NCBI GenBank assembly: GCA_022571985.1
Contig: JACZWU010000005.1
Span: 1-64,000 of the forward strand
Length of the DNA stretch: 64,000 nucleotides
DNA from: Candidatus Zixiibacteriota bacterium
GTDB taxonomy: Bacteria > Zixibacteria > MSB-5A5 > GN15 > FEB-12
Direction of reading: 5' to 3'
The position numbers and the translations under genes were made by a program. The notes beneath the pieces are model-generated. The model ran no database searches, had not been told where the DNA came from, and saw only the letters and a program-made list of their open reading frames with translations. Of the stretch, positions 32,038-41,877 are shown one piece after another; within the stretch, counting starts at the first letter, position 1; every line of letters begins with the position of its first letter.

Positions 32038-33276
32038 TCAGGGCGTTTGCGAATTGTTCGAGCTGTCTATACTATAATAGTAAATGTCATCGTCGGTGTA
32101 GGCATCTACGTCAGGTCCCACGCTATAAATTACATAGCCATCTTCAGAGATATAGTAGCCATAGGGATAACCATCAAACGGGTCAAGCGGCTCTGTCTTA
32201 CCCGGTCGATATTGTTTCCATACTTCCGTAAGTGTGTAGTTTTTTTCTTCCGGCAGTTTTCCGGTAGAAAGTTTTACTTCTTCAACAACTTTGGCAAGCA
32301 GGCTAAGGTCGGATGATACCAGAACTTTGGCAGAGTCAATTCCTATCTGGTTGACTAAGGCTTCGGAAGCAGTTGCTAAAACGGTTTCGCTCTGTATCTC
32401 ATTTACTTTTTCCATGACGTTCGCGAAGAAAGTCATCCCACCTATAGTTATCCCGGTAGTAATAATTAATGAAAAGGACAGGATGCCGATTGCCCGAACA
32501 TTTCCTCGCCATTGCGGCTTCATACTCGAAACCAGCGAATGCTGCAAGGCCGCAATACGTTCACTCAAAGGAGGGTGCGTAGACATCCATTTGCCAATTG
32601 TCATTGCCCCTGTGTTCAATGAATCACGTTGACCGACGAATGTTTCAAGCTTGATTTTGGGACCGTAAACAGAACCGGCGGAGAGAATAGCCAGACCTTT
32701 GAGCGCAGCCTCACCTGAACCGGCCAGGATATAGCCGTATCTGTCGCAAGTGAACTCACGCGCGCGGGACAAGGCTGTTCCCAGAAACGGAATCATCAGG
32801 CCGGGGAGCAGCAGCCAATGAAGCCTCAAGTGCCCTTCCTTAATATGACCCAACTCATGCCCAATAATCATATTCCGAGCGGTGGTGTTATCTCCGCAGG
32901 CTTCCAGCAAATCAGAGTATAAAACTAAAATATTAGAGCGAAATAGCCTGGTCGCAAATGCATTGAGCGCGCCTCCCTGCTGCATCAGATAAACCTCCGG
33001 CACGGGCTCCAAACCTATTTTCATGCAGAGTTCACTAACAGTACTGTAAATTTCGGGGAATTGTTCAGAAGATATTTTGACTGCGCTGCCCCTGATATAA
33101 GCGATAAAAGCCAGATGAGTAAGAAAGAAGAAAACACCGAAAAAGATAGCGTAGATGATTCCAATAGCTGAGAGAAAAAGTAATATCCACAGCGCAATTG
33201 ATGTCAGAACCACTAATGCCAGCCATATTGATTCGGAGCTCCATCTATTGACCACGACAGACGGGGTTGAGTTCAT
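32038..33276 (-). CDS. M48-family membrane metalloprotease fused to a GspG-like C-terminal segment
   Basis: 412 residues from the ATG at 33276, chosen because AAGGAG lies 6 bases upstream. Two membrane helices (~15-60), then the peptidase domain with the zinc motif IGHELGHIKEGH near 145 and the downstream Glu in AREFTCDRYG. This is the HtpX-like membrane quality-control family. A further helix (~262-285) leads to a tail (~340-400) with PLDPFDGYPYGYY and YSVGPDVDAYTDDDIYYY, which closely resembles the calcium-binding C-terminus of the type II pseudopilin GspG. The fusion is unusual. It converges with the upstream kinase (3-base gap). Confidence 0.85.
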   Translation of the reverse strand: MNSTPSVVVNRWSSESIWLALVVLTSIALWILLFLSAIGIIYAIFFGVFFFLTHLAFIAYIRGSAVKISSEQFPEIYSTVSELCMKIGLEPVPEVYLMQQGGALNAFATRLFRSNILVLYSDLLEACGDNTTARNMIIGHELGHIKEGHLRLHWLLLPGLMIPFLGTALSRAREFTCDRYGYILAGSGEAALKGLAILSAGSVYGPKIKLETFVGQRDSLNTGAMTIGKWMSTHPPLSERIAALQHSLVSSMKPQWRGNVRAIGILSFSLIITTGITIGGMTFFANVMEKVNEIQSETVLATASEALVNQIGIDSAKVLVSSDLSLLAKVVEEVKLSTGKLPEEKNYTLTEVWKQYRPGKTEPLDPFDGYPYGYYISEDGYVIYSVGPDVDAYTDDDIYYYSIDSSNNSQTP

Positions 33277-33384
33277 TGTTAACTCCTTGTCAAGAATATT
33301 ATTATGTTCGTTAAAAGACACAAAACTCTTCAATGGAAGAGAGTTGTCTTCACTAAACAGCGCTATTGGAAATTCGAGCTTTTT

Positions 33385-34668
33385 TCAGGCTTTTGCAACT
33401 AATTTCTTGATCCACTCAGTGCTGACCGATTTTGGCCGCGTGATAGGCGAACCCAGCGCTCTGTTTAAGATCAGCTGTGCCAGCATGCCCAGCGATCTTG
33501 AGACAGAAAACAGGACGGTGTAATATTCGAATTCTTTTAGCCCAAAATGGTAAAGAATTGAGCCGGAACCGGCGTCGACATTTGGCCAGGGGCTTTTGGC
33601 TTTGCCGTGTTCTTTTAAGACCTGGGGTACAATTTTGAAAACTCTGGCGATAGTTCTAAATACCGGATCATTGGGCAGATTGTTCTGGCCGAACTCATGA
33701 AAGGCTATAAAGCGAGGGTCGGAGACTCTCAAGACAGCATGGCCGTAACCGGGAATAACTTTGCCGTTGTTTAAGGTATCCCAGGCATGCTGGCGGATTT
33801 GATCTTCGGTCGGTGTGCCGCCGAACTCTTCCATTAGTCCCAGCGCCCATTTCAGGCATTCCTGATTGGCCAGTCCATGCAATGGACCGGCCAGTCCGTT
33901 TAATCCGGCAGAGACGGCATAGAACGGGTCAGACAAAGCCGAGCCAACCACATGACAGGCGTTTGCCGAAACATTGCCGCCCTCGTGGTCAGAATGAAGC
34001 ACCAAATAAAGACGCATCATTTTAGCAGTCAGTCCTTTTTTGGGAGCGAGTCCCAGCATCTTCGCGTAGTTTGCCGACCAGTCGTTTTTCTTAGACGGCT
34101 CAATCAGCGAGCCTTTCTTATATCGAAGGCGGTAAATGCCGGCAGCAATTGTATGGATAGTTGCAATTATCTTAATCGAATCATCTAATATAGCTTCCCA
34201 ATAATCAGCTTTGCTTAGTCCCTCGGCGTATTTTCTGGCGAAAACAGATTCATGCTGCATAGCCAGGATGGCTGTATCAAGCATAGCCATGGGATGGGAT
34301 TTTTTGGGCAGAGCTTTGATAACTTTCCAGATATAGGCCGGGACTTCGCCCGCAGCTCTCAGTTCGTCCTGGAAACCTTTAACTTCCTCAGCCGAGGGCA
34401 TGGAGCCTGTTACCAGCAGCCAGAAGATTTCTTCGGGAAGTTTATTTTTTAATTTGAGTACCGGCTGACCGCGAATTATTAAGCCCTTATCCGGATTGAC
34501 GACAGAGGTATCACAAATTTGACTTTTGATACCGCGCATGCCGCCGAAAGCCTGGGCTATGGATACATCGGATATTTTTTTATCGCCATGCTGTTTTAGT
34601 ATAGTCTGCCGCTCTTGGCGAAGACCCGGTATTATCGATGCTAATTTTTCTTTGAGTGTCTGTGCCAT
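33385..34668 (-). CDS. gltA: Citrate synthase, mitochondrial-like type
   Basis: 427 residues. It condenses acetyl-CoA and oxaloacetate. Catalytic residues lie in LVLHSDHEGGNVSAN (His), IPGYGHAVLR (His) and PWPNVDAGSGSILYHF (Asp). The N-terminal part (GGMRGIKSQICDTSVV and RFRG-like region) and overall length match the eukaryotic/mitochondrial-type enzyme rather than the hexameric Gram-negative type. It is transcribed from its own upstream region in the minus-strand metabolic block. Confidence 0.93.
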   Translation of the reverse strand: MAQTLKEKLASIIPGLRQERQTILKQHGDKKISDVSIAQAFGGMRGIKSQICDTSVVNPDKGLIIRGQPVLKLKNKLPEEIFWLLVTGSMPSAEEVKGFQDELRAAGEVPAYIWKVIKALPKKSHPMAMLDTAILAMQHESVFARKYAEGLSKADYWEAILDDSIKIIATIHTIAAGIYRLRYKKGSLIEPSKKNDWSANYAKMLGLAPKKGLTAKMMRLYLVLHSDHEGGNVSANACHVVGSALSDPFYAVSAGLNGLAGPLHGLANQECLKWALGLMEEFGGTPTEDQIRQHAWDTLNNGKVIPGYGHAVLRVSDPRFIAFHEFGQNNLPNDPVFRTIARVFKIVPQVLKEHGKAKSPWPNVDAGSGSILYHFGLKEFEYYTVLFSVSRSLGMLAQLILNRALGSPITRPKSVSTEWIKKLVAKA

Positions 34669-34826
34669 TTCAAGCCGCTCCTTCAGTTAGCGCTATTTTG
34701 GTCATTAAGAATTCCTTTTCCAATAAACCTCAGTACTAATTGTCGGCCTATCATCTATAATATGAAGCTATAAGGACTTTCGGGTACTGTCAAGCGAGCG
34801 GGAAAAAAGTGTAAAAACATTTCTTG

Positions 34827-36188
34827 TTAAGAAAAAATTTTGCCGGGGTTAAGCAAAGCCCGCGGGTCGAAAATTTCTTTCAGCCATTTCATACTCTCAA
34901 GAGTAGCCTGGTCAAACTCCAATCCGATATAATCTCTCTTGGCCAGACCGATACCATGCTCGCCGGTTAAAGTACCACCAAATTCTATGGTTTTCTTAAG
35001 AAGTTTTTCAAGTTCAACTTCAATAAGCTGCCGGGTCCGGGGATCGTCAGAGTCCGCCATAAAATTAACGTGCAAGTTGCCGTCGCCGGCGTGACCGAAA
35101 GAATTAATGCGCAGAGAAGAACCGGAATTCAGCTCGGTGACATATTCTATCAGTTCGGGGAATTTCGAATTGGGCACAACTACATCTTCGGAGACTCTCA
35201 TTACGGCTATATCTCTGACCGCTTTTGAGAGATTCCGGCGGACTTTCCAGAGTTTATCCGCTTTGGCCAGATCAGACTCCTGCCGGAAAAAAGAGCAATC
35301 GTTTTGCTCACAGATTGTCTTAATCAAATCGGCTTGTTTGCCGTCAGATTCATGGGGGATTTCTATCAAAAGTATGGCCGCAACGTTATCAAGGCCTTCG
35401 GTTTTTTCATACTCGTTTGAGCATTTGGCAGCATCACCATCTAAGAACTCCAGAATAGTAGGAATAATTCCCGAGACAGTAATATCGCTGACTGTCTGCG
35501 CGGCCTGTCTGGGACTATCAAAGGCCACCAAAAAAGTGTCGCCGGTCTCGAAGTTATCAATCAGTCTTAAGCTGATTTCGGTTATGATAAGCAGCGTACC
35601 TTCTGAGGCGATCAGGATATCCGAGAGGGCAAAGCCGCAATTGTTAATATAAGAGCCGGTTTTCAAAATTTCAGCGGCAGCAGTTACGCCTCTTATGCCC
35701 AGAACGTAGTCTTTGGTAACGCCGAATCTTTTGCAGCGCAGTCCGCCGGCGCCTTCGGCGACATTACCGCCAAGAGTTGATTCCAGATAGCTGGCCGGGT
35801 CGGGCGGGTAGGCCAGATCGAATTCAGCAGCTTTCTGCTGTAAATCTCCCGTTATAACGCCTGGACCGACAACTGCAATTTTTTTTAATTTGTCAATTTC
35901 CAGATGCCTGATGCGTTCGGTTGAAAGAACTATGCTGCCCTGCTCGGGTATGCAGCCGCCTGAAAGTCCGGTACCGGCCCCGCGGGGGACGATTGCAAGC
36001 TTATGCTCGATGGCGTATCTGACAACCTTGACGACATCTTCTTCGCATTCGGCCATTACCAGAGCGTCAGATTCGCCTGTGATTTCGGTGGCATCTTTTA
36101 AGTATTCCGGCCGGTCTTCGAAACTTGTAAAGAGCGATTCCCGGTTTCTTAACGAGGCGGCCAGATCTGCAAATGAAGATTTGCTCAT
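34827..36188 (-). CDS. FAD-linked oxidase, GlcD / D-lactate dehydrogenase-like
   Basis: 453 residues. A PCMH-type FAD-binding domain at the N-terminus (VPRGAGTGLSGGCIPEQG near residue 70) and a C-terminal oxidase domain with the substrate and FAD motif SFGHAGDGNLHVNF and TGEHGIGLAKRDYIG. Likely oxidises a 2-hydroxy acid such as glycolate or D-lactate. No iron-sulphur GlcF partner lies adjacent, so the electron acceptor is unclear. It is followed by gltA on the same strand. Confidence 0.88.
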   Translation of the reverse strand: MSKSSFADLAASLRNRESLFTSFEDRPEYLKDATEITGESDALVMAECEEDVVKVVRYAIEHKLAIVPRGAGTGLSGGCIPEQGSIVLSTERIRHLEIDKLKKIAVVGPGVITGDLQQKAAEFDLAYPPDPASYLESTLGGNVAEGAGGLRCKRFGVTKDYVLGIRGVTAAAEILKTGSYINNCGFALSDILIASEGTLLIITEISLRLIDNFETGDTFLVAFDSPRQAAQTVSDITVSGIIPTILEFLDGDAAKCSNEYEKTEGLDNVAAILLIEIPHESDGKQADLIKTICEQNDCSFFRQESDLAKADKLWKVRRNLSKAVRDIAVMRVSEDVVVPNSKFPELIEYVTELNSGSSLRINSFGHAGDGNLHVNFMADSDDPRTRQLIEVELEKLLKKTIEFGGTLTGEHGIGLAKRDYIGLEFDQATLESMKWLKEIFDPRALLNPGKIFS

Positions 36189-36235
36189 ATATGCATAAAG
36201 TATGAATCTAATATCTTAAGAGCAACAATCTAAAG

Positions 36236-36562
36236 TCAGTCTTTAGTTTTGTTTTTTGATGAAGAACTGTCTGCAGACTTTTTTGAAGTTGTGGAAGAGG
36301 ATGCGGAAGAAGAGCTATCTTTAGACGTTTTCTTCGAATCACTTTTTGATTCGCTTTTTTCAGTTGGTCTCTTTTCGCCGGCTCTTTTGTAGTCGGTTAT
36401 GTAAAAGCCGCTGCCCTTAAATATCAAACCGACGCCGCCGCTTATCAAGCGCTTTACCTGCCCCTGGCACGAGGGGCAGACCTTGACCGGTTCTGCTGAA
36501 ATTGACTGAAATTCTTCAAACTCATGCTCACATTCTAGGCATTTATATTCGTAGGTTGGCAT
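36236..36562 (-). CDS. FmdB-family zinc ribbon protein
   Basis: 108 residues. [18 protein letters not shown] starts the CxxC-x(n)-CxxC ribbon completed by CPSCQGQ, typical of FmdB regulatory-type proteins. The last ~45 residues are a low-complexity Ser/Lys tail. Specific function unknown. It lies 47 bases upstream of the FAD oxidase and shortly downstream of the aminotransferase gene. Confidence 0.85.
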   Translation of the reverse strand: MPTYEYKCLECEHEFEEFQSISAEPVKVCPSCQGQVKRLISGGVGLIFKGSGFYITDYKRAGEKRPTEKSESKSDSKKTSKDSSSSASSSTTSKKSADSSSSKNKTKD

Positions 36563-36599
36563 GTTTCACTATCTTTCTTGCTAATTAATTTGCGTCAGG

Positions 36600-37778
36600 T
36601 TATTGCAGTTGTTCGAGGCCGTCTTTTAGTCGTTTCAGACCTTTTTGCAGGTCTGTCTGGCAGATTGAAAAATTTAATCTGATAAATCCGGGGGCACCAA
36701 ATGATTCACCCGGCACTACCGCTAAGCCATGCTTTCTTAATAGATACGAGGCGATATCTTGTGATGTTTCTACTTTATTGCCATCATAAGTTTTTCCAAG
36801 AAACTTTGTTATCAAAGGAAACAGATAAAAAGCTCCACTTGGCACAAGGCATTCCAAGCCGTTGATTGAATTTAAGATTTTCAACGCGGTGTCGCGCTTT
36901 GAAATCAGTTCAGGCAAAAGTTTTTTGACAAAATCCGGTTCTTCCTGCAGAGCGGCCAGGGCTGCTTTCTGTGAAATTGAGCAGACATTGGTGGTTGTAT
37001 TGGATTGAATAATTCCGGCGGCCTCGATTATTTCCAGCGGTCCGGCTGCAAAGCCAACTCTCCAGCCGGTCATGGCGAATGATTTTGAAAAACCGCCGGC
37101 TATCAGAAAATTACTTTTAAGTTCGGGGAAAAGTTTCAGCATTGAATGTTCTTCTGCGGGCGGGAAGACCAGCCCTAAATATACTTCGTCTGAGAGAAGC
37201 AGGATATCTTTCTCTTTGACTATTTCGGCAACGCCGCTCAGAGTTTCCAGAGTGTAAACCGCACCGGTCGGATTATGAGGCGAATTTAGAAGCAGAACTT
37301 TTGTTTTGTCAGTTACCAGACTTTTTAAGAGATCCGGTTTTATTTGAAAGTCATCAGAAAGTGCTGTTTCAAGCAGTACCGGAGTTGCGCCAAGCAACTC
37401 TACCTGTCTCAAATGCGAGGGAAAATACGGAGAAGGAATTATTACTTCATCGCCTCGATTTAACACTGCCGCCAGTAGATTAAACGAGGCCTGTTTGCTG
37501 CCGTTGGAAACTATGATCTGTTCCATGGCGAAGTTCTGCCCGGTTTCAGCGCTCAGGCTCCGGGCTATCTCCTGACGAAGTTCCGCAATGCCGTCGCTGA
37601 CGGTATATCTGGTAAAATTTTCGTCAATCGCTTTGATAGCCGCCCGCTTGGCGGAATCGGGCGAGTTAACATCAAGTTCGCCTACTGCGAAAGATATTAT
37701 GTCGACGCCGGTGGCTTTTAAGCGGGCTACCTCGGCATGGAGTGACATGGTGCCCGATGGTTTAGGAGATCTGGTCAT
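36600..37778 (-). CDS. Class I/II PLP aminotransferase, aspartate aminotransferase-like
   Basis: 392 residues. The PLP lysine sits in GGFSKSFAMTGWRVGF. LLNSPHNPTGAVY and LSDEVYLGLVF match the cofactor-binding segments. The N-terminal RSPKPSGTMSLHAEVARLKA pattern and FAVGELDV identify the AspC/AAT-1gamma group, which makes aspartate from oxaloacetate and glutamate. The gene shares the minus-strand block with pckA and gltA, and aspartate and oxaloacetate link these enzymes. Confidence 0.9.
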   Translation of the reverse strand: MTRSPKPSGTMSLHAEVARLKATGVDIISFAVGELDVNSPDSAKRAAIKAIDENFTRYTVSDGIAELRQEIARSLSAETGQNFAMEQIIVSNGSKQASFNLLAAVLNRGDEVIIPSPYFPSHLRQVELLGATPVLLETALSDDFQIKPDLLKSLVTDKTKVLLLNSPHNPTGAVYTLETLSGVAEIVKEKDILLLSDEVYLGLVFPPAEEHSMLKLFPELKSNFLIAGGFSKSFAMTGWRVGFAAGPLEIIEAAGIIQSNTTTNVCSISQKAALAALQEEPDFVKKLLPELISKRDTALKILNSINGLECLVPSGAFYLFPLITKFLGKTYDGNKVETSQDIASYLLRKHGLAVVPGESFGAPGFIRLNFSICQTDLQKGLKRLKDGLEQLQ

Positions 37779-37844
37779 TTTAACAATCGTTTAATCATTC
37801 AAACATTCAATTATTTGATGTCCGGTCAGTTTCAAAAAAATAAA

Positions 37845-37892
37845 TTCAAAAAACAAATGTCCAGCAGCTGCAAGATAACAGCTAAGCTGGAC
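37845..37892 (-). terminator. Terminator of the prfB-pta-pckA unit
   Basis: GTCCAGC-AGCTG pairs with CAGCT-AA-GCTGGAC (37859-37892), followed on the minus strand by ATTTGTTTTTT. It lies about 33 bases past the pckA stop. Confidence 0.85.
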
Positions 37893-37924
37893 GAATGTTG
37901 TTTATATAACAAAGAATATTCTGT

Positions 37925-39568
37925 TTAGTTCGAATCCGGTCCGGCCGCAACTATTTCTGCCGGAGTTCCTTCCTTAAATTTTTCAAAGTTCTTATTAAAC
38001 TTTTCGGCAAGATTCTTATAACGTTTATTGTAATCATCTTTGTTGGCCCACGATTCCGAAGGATTTAAGACACTTTTGGGAACCCCGTCGGCCGACTGCG
38101 GCACCTGGAAATGAAAAACCGGGTCGGTAACATACTCGACATTTGAGAGCTCACCCTCGAGCGCCAGGTTTAAAAGAGTTCTGGTATGCTGAATGGACAT
38201 TCTCTTACCGACTCCAAAGGGTCCGCCGGTCCAGCCGGTGTTGACCAGCCAGCAGTTGACATCATGTTTGGCAATTAAATCTTTTAGCATCTCGGCATAT
38301 TTTGAGGGGTGGTGAACCATAAACGGCGCCCCAAAACAGGTGCTGAAAGTGCTGGTAGGCTCGGCGCCCATGCCGATTTCTGTGCCGCCGACTTTGGAAG
38401 TATAGCCGGATATAAAATGATAAACTGTCTGCTGCGGCGTAAGTTTGGCGATGGGAGGCATGACCCCCGAAGCGTCACAGGTCAGAAGAATAATATTTTT
38501 GGGATGTCCCGCTTTCTTTTCCGGCAGGGCATTGCCTATGTATTCCAGCGGGTAGGCCGCCCGTGTATTTTCGGTGATGCTGGCATCCGTCAGATCAAGT
38601 TCACGACTGTGTTGGTCATAGACCACGTTTTCCAGTATCGTACCGAACTTCTGTGTGACGGAAAAAATCTCAGGCTCTGCTTCGGCGGAAAGATTGATAA
38701 CCTTGGCATAACAGCCGCCTTCGAAATTGAAAATGCCGTTATCACTCCAGCCATGTTCGTCGTCGCCTATGAGAGATCGTTTCGGGTCTGCCGAGAGCGT
38801 TGTTTTGCCCGTTCCCGACAATCCGAAAAACAAAGCGGCATCACCTTTGTCACCGACATTGGCCGAGCAATGCATGGATAAGACACCTTTTAAGGGCAGT
38901 AAATAATTGAGCATAGTAAATATAGATTTTTTAATTTCACCGCCGTAGCCGGTGCCGCCAATGAGGCAGAGGCGTTCATCCAAATTAAGCAGAATAAAAG
39001 TAGGCGTGCGGGTACCGTCTGTCTCCGGGTCGGCCTCAAACGAAGGAATCGAAACAACTGTGAACTCCGGTTTGAAATCTTTTAATTCAGATTTGTCTGC
39101 CGGTCTGATCAGCATACTTTTTGCGAAGAGACTGTGCCAGGCATACTCGGTAATAATTCTGACCTTAAGGCGATAATCCGTATCGGCGCCGGCGTAGCAA
39201 TCCTGCACAAACAGATCACGCCCCTGCGCGAATTCCTGCATTTTCTTTTGAATTTTCTTAAATTGTTCAGGGTCCAGCGACTGATTGTTATCCCACCAGA
39301 CATGCTTTTCACTTTCCGGATTTTTTACGATAAATTTGTCTTTGGCCGCACGTGCGGTGTGAGTGCCGGTATTGACAACCAGAGGACCCATTCGTGAGAG
39401 GCTGCATTCGCTGCGGAAAATACTTTCCTCGTAAAGCGCTTCGACAGGCAGATTCCAGTACTGCCTGTTTAGCTTGGTGAAATTATTAAAATCCAGTCCG
39501 CAACTTGACTTTAAGTCTTCGGCCTGTTTTTCCGTCGGGGAAGTCTCTTCAAAAATGTTTCTGCTCAT
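37925..39568 (-). CDS. pckA: Phosphoenolpyruvate carboxykinase (ATP)
   Basis: 547 residues. It decarboxylates and phosphorylates oxaloacetate to PEP using ATP. The kinase P-loop GLSGTGKTTLSADP, followed by IGDDEHGW, and the C-terminal NTGWTGGPFGVGKR are diagnostic. An AAGGAG-like SD lies ahead of the ATG. It is the last gene of a minus-strand unit with pta and prfB (27-base gap to pta). Confidence 0.95.
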   Translation of the reverse strand: MSRNIFEETSPTEKQAEDLKSSCGLDFNNFTKLNRQYWNLPVEALYEESIFRSECSLSRMGPLVVNTGTHTARAAKDKFIVKNPESEKHVWWDNNQSLDPEQFKKIQKKMQEFAQGRDLFVQDCYAGADTDYRLKVRIITEYAWHSLFAKSMLIRPADKSELKDFKPEFTVVSIPSFEADPETDGTRTPTFILLNLDERLCLIGGTGYGGEIKKSIFTMLNYLLPLKGVLSMHCSANVGDKGDAALFFGLSGTGKTTLSADPKRSLIGDDEHGWSDNGIFNFEGGCYAKVINLSAEAEPEIFSVTQKFGTILENVVYDQHSRELDLTDASITENTRAAYPLEYIGNALPEKKAGHPKNIILLTCDASGVMPPIAKLTPQQTVYHFISGYTSKVGGTEIGMGAEPTSTFSTCFGAPFMVHHPSKYAEMLKDLIAKHDVNCWLVNTGWTGGPFGVGKRMSIQHTRTLLNLALEGELSNVEYVTDPVFHFQVPQSADGVPKSVLNPSESWANKDDYNKRYKNLAEKFNKNFEKFKEGTPAEIVAAGPDSN

Positions 39569-39595
39569 GCTAAGCTCTTGGCTCCTTTTTGTTTT

Positions 39596-40609
39596 TTATT
39601 CTGCCATTACGCAGGCAATTGCCGTGGCGTCAATTATATCTTCTACCGAACAGCCGCGTGACAAATCGTTGACCGGCTTTGTCAGTCCCTGTAAAATCGG
39701 ACCAATTGCTTTGGCCCGAGCCAGGCGCTGAGTCAACTTATAGCCAATGTTGCCTGCATCCAGGGTTGGAAATATAAGGATATTGGCCTCTCCCGCAACT
39801 ATAGAATCCGGTGCTTTTTGCATTTGTATTTCGGGCACGATAGCAGCGTCAAGCTGCAGCTCGCCGTCCACTTTGAGGTTAGGAAAATTTCTGTTTAGTA
39901 TTTTCAATGTTTCAGTCACTTTTTTGACGTCGGCATGTCGGGCTGAGCCTTTTGTCGAAAATGAGAGCAGGGCGATGCTTGGCTCAATGCCAAAAAGCAG
40001 TTTTAGAGTTTCGGCTGTTGAAGCTGCAATAGAGGCCAGTTCAGCCGGGTCAGGATTTGGCAGCACACCACAGTCGGCAAAAAGGAAGACCTTGTCTTTT
40101 TGTCCCATATATTCAGGGATAATCATAAGAAAGCTGCTGGAAATTGTCTTGACAGTTTTTTTGAGTCCTAAAACCCTAATAGCGCTTCTAATTACATCAG
40201 CAGTAGTATTGACTGCTCCGGCTACCATCGCATCAGCCTGGCCGGCTCTTACCAGCATAGCCCCAAAATAGAGCGGATTGATTAATGTCTGAATCGCTTT
40301 TTCTTCTGAAATTTTCTTACTCTTGCGAATTTTAATAAAATCTGCGACAAAATTGTCAAAAAGATCGCTGGCTGCAGGGTCAATCAGCAGCGCCTGGCTT
40401 AAGTCGACAGAAAGCTCGCTGGCAAGATTGTTAATTTCATTTCTGTCACCTAAGAATGTCACTTCGGCAATCTGATTTTCGAGAATAGCCGCAATCGCTT
40501 TTATAGTTCTTGGCTCTGAGCCTTCGGGGAAAACGATTCGCTTCTTCCTGGATTTGGCTCTTTCATAAATCGCCTGCATGGGAGCAGACATGTTGTTTGG
40601 CTCGTTCAT
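39596..40609 (-). CDS. pta: Phosphate acetyltransferase
   Basis: 337 residues, the short single-domain form. It interconverts acetyl-CoA and acetyl phosphate. RIVFPEGSEPRTIKA at the N-terminus and LADCGVLPNPDP-like and GEANILIFPTLDAGNIGYK segments are typical. No acetate kinase gene lies nearby. It starts 8 bases after the prfB stop, so the two are probably co-transcribed. Confidence 0.93.
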   Translation of the reverse strand: MNEPNNMSAPMQAIYERAKSRKKRIVFPEGSEPRTIKAIAAILENQIAEVTFLGDRNEINNLASELSVDLSQALLIDPAASDLFDNFVADFIKIRKSKKISEEKAIQTLINPLYFGAMLVRAGQADAMVAGAVNTTADVIRSAIRVLGLKKTVKTISSSFLMIIPEYMGQKDKVFLFADCGVLPNPDPAELASIAASTAETLKLLFGIEPSIALLSFSTKGSARHADVKKVTETLKILNRNFPNLKVDGELQLDAAIVPEIQMQKAPDSIVAGEANILIFPTLDAGNIGYKLTQRLARAKAIGPILQGLTKPVNDLSRGCSVEDIIDATAIACVMAE

Positions 40610-40617
40610 ATCAGAGA

Positions 40618-41722
40618 CTAATCTTTCAAATTTGGGTCAGAGAGGTATGCGTCAATAAACTGGTCGATGTCGCCGTCCATTACAGCCTGAGTGTTGCCGA
40701 CTTCGACCAGAGTCCGGTGGTCTTTGACCATGCTATAGGGATGAAAAACATAAGAGCGGATTTGAGAGCCCCATTCTATTTTCTTTTTGTTTTTATCAAA
40801 TTTCTCCATTTTCTTAGCCTGCTTTTCCAGTTCCAGCTGATAAAGCCTCGATTTGAGAACTGTCATAGCGGCTTCTTTATTTTTGTGCTGACTCCGTTCC
40901 GACTGACAGGTTACTACGATCCCGCTTGGTGCGTGGGTAAGTCTTATGGCCGAAGAAGTCTTGTTAACATGCTGGCCGCCGGCTCCGGAAGCCCGGTAGG
41001 TGTCAATGCGCAGGTCTTCGTCTTTAATCTCAATTTCAACATTGTCTTCGACCACCGGATAAACATGGACCGAAGCAAAGGAAGTGTGCCGGCGCGAATT
41101 TGAATCAAACGGGGATATGCGTACTAAGCGGTGCACTCCTGACTCGGCTTTTAACAGCCCGAAACCATACTCACCTTTTACTTTGATAGTTACCGATTTT
41201 AGTCCGGCTTCATCGCCCGGCTGGTAATCAAGCAGGTCTACCGTAAAGCCTTTGCGTTCGCACCAGCGGTTGTACATCCGAAAAAGCATACTGGCCCAGT
41301 CCTGGGATTCTGTACCGCCGGCTCCGGGATGAATAGAAACCAGGGCATCGCGAAAATCGTCAGGTCCCGATAAAAGAGAATTAGTTTCAAATGAATCTAC
41401 TGAGCGCGACAGCTCTGTCATAGCCGCATTTAACTCTTTTTCGTCTTCGGGATTATTTTCTTCTGCGCTAATTGAAAAGAGCTCGGCTAAATCCTCAAGT
41501 TCGGCAGTCAGTTTTTCATGGGTTTCTACCCACTTTTTTTCAGCGGCTATTTCTTTGAGAGTAGCCTGGGCGGAAAGATTATCATCCCAGAATTTGGGGC
41601 TGGTGGACTCTTTTTCGAGTTTTGAGATGGTCTGGCGGCGCTGGTCGAGGTCAAAGATACCTCCCGAGCTTTTCAAGCTTCTCTTTTAGCTCCGGGATTT
41701 TGCTCTTTATTCCGATATCCAC
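40618..41722 (-). CDS. prfB: Peptide chain release factor 2, with programmed +1 frameshift
   Basis: The gene starts at the GTG at 41722 (GGAGG nine bases upstream) and encodes 23 residues ending GRYL before an in-frame TGA at 41651-41653. A +1 shift at CTTTGAC continues into DLDQRRQ and the remaining protein, giving about 367 residues, the normal RF2 length. The codon-recognition SPF (RISPFDSNS) and peptidyl-hydrolysis GGQ (ASGAGGQHVNK) motifs are present. RF2 terminates at UGA and UAA; the in-frame UGA lets it regulate its own synthesis. Annotating only the +1 frame ORF would miss the true start. Confidence 0.95.
41650..41665 (-). promoter_or_regulatory. prfB: prfB frameshift site
   Basis: On the minus strand: GGGAGG, three bases (TAT), then CTT TGA C. 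The internal SD-like hexamer, its 3-base spacing and the slippery CTT-TGA-C match the classical autoregulatory site. Confidence 0.95.
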
Positions 41723-41838
41723 GCTTTAATGCCTCCGCTTAAAATCTTTACTGTCGTAACTATAAGATATTATGTAACAGAAATTTTATAATATCAACAA
41801 GTGAAACATTTGTAACATTTAAACATCGAGAAATTGGG

Positions 41839-41866
41839 TTGACAGGACATTTAGCGCCAATATCTT
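41839..41866 (+). promoter_or_regulatory. Promoter of the MBL-hydrolase operon
   Basis: TTGACA (41839-41844), 16 bases, TATCTT (41861-41866). The expected start lies about 5 bases before the ATG at 41878, giving a nearly leaderless mRNA. A TTG within this -35 box is in frame with the gene but cannot be the real start. Confidence 0.55.
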
Positions 41867-41877
41867 GGCTCTCTATT

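Noticed and set aside
41654-41676. Start of prfB at the +1 frame ATG-like codon
   Set aside because: The upstream GTG with SD and the canonical frameshift site give the correct RF2 N-terminus.
41839-41877. TTG start extending the MBL hydrolase
   Set aside because: This TTG is the promoter's -35 box.
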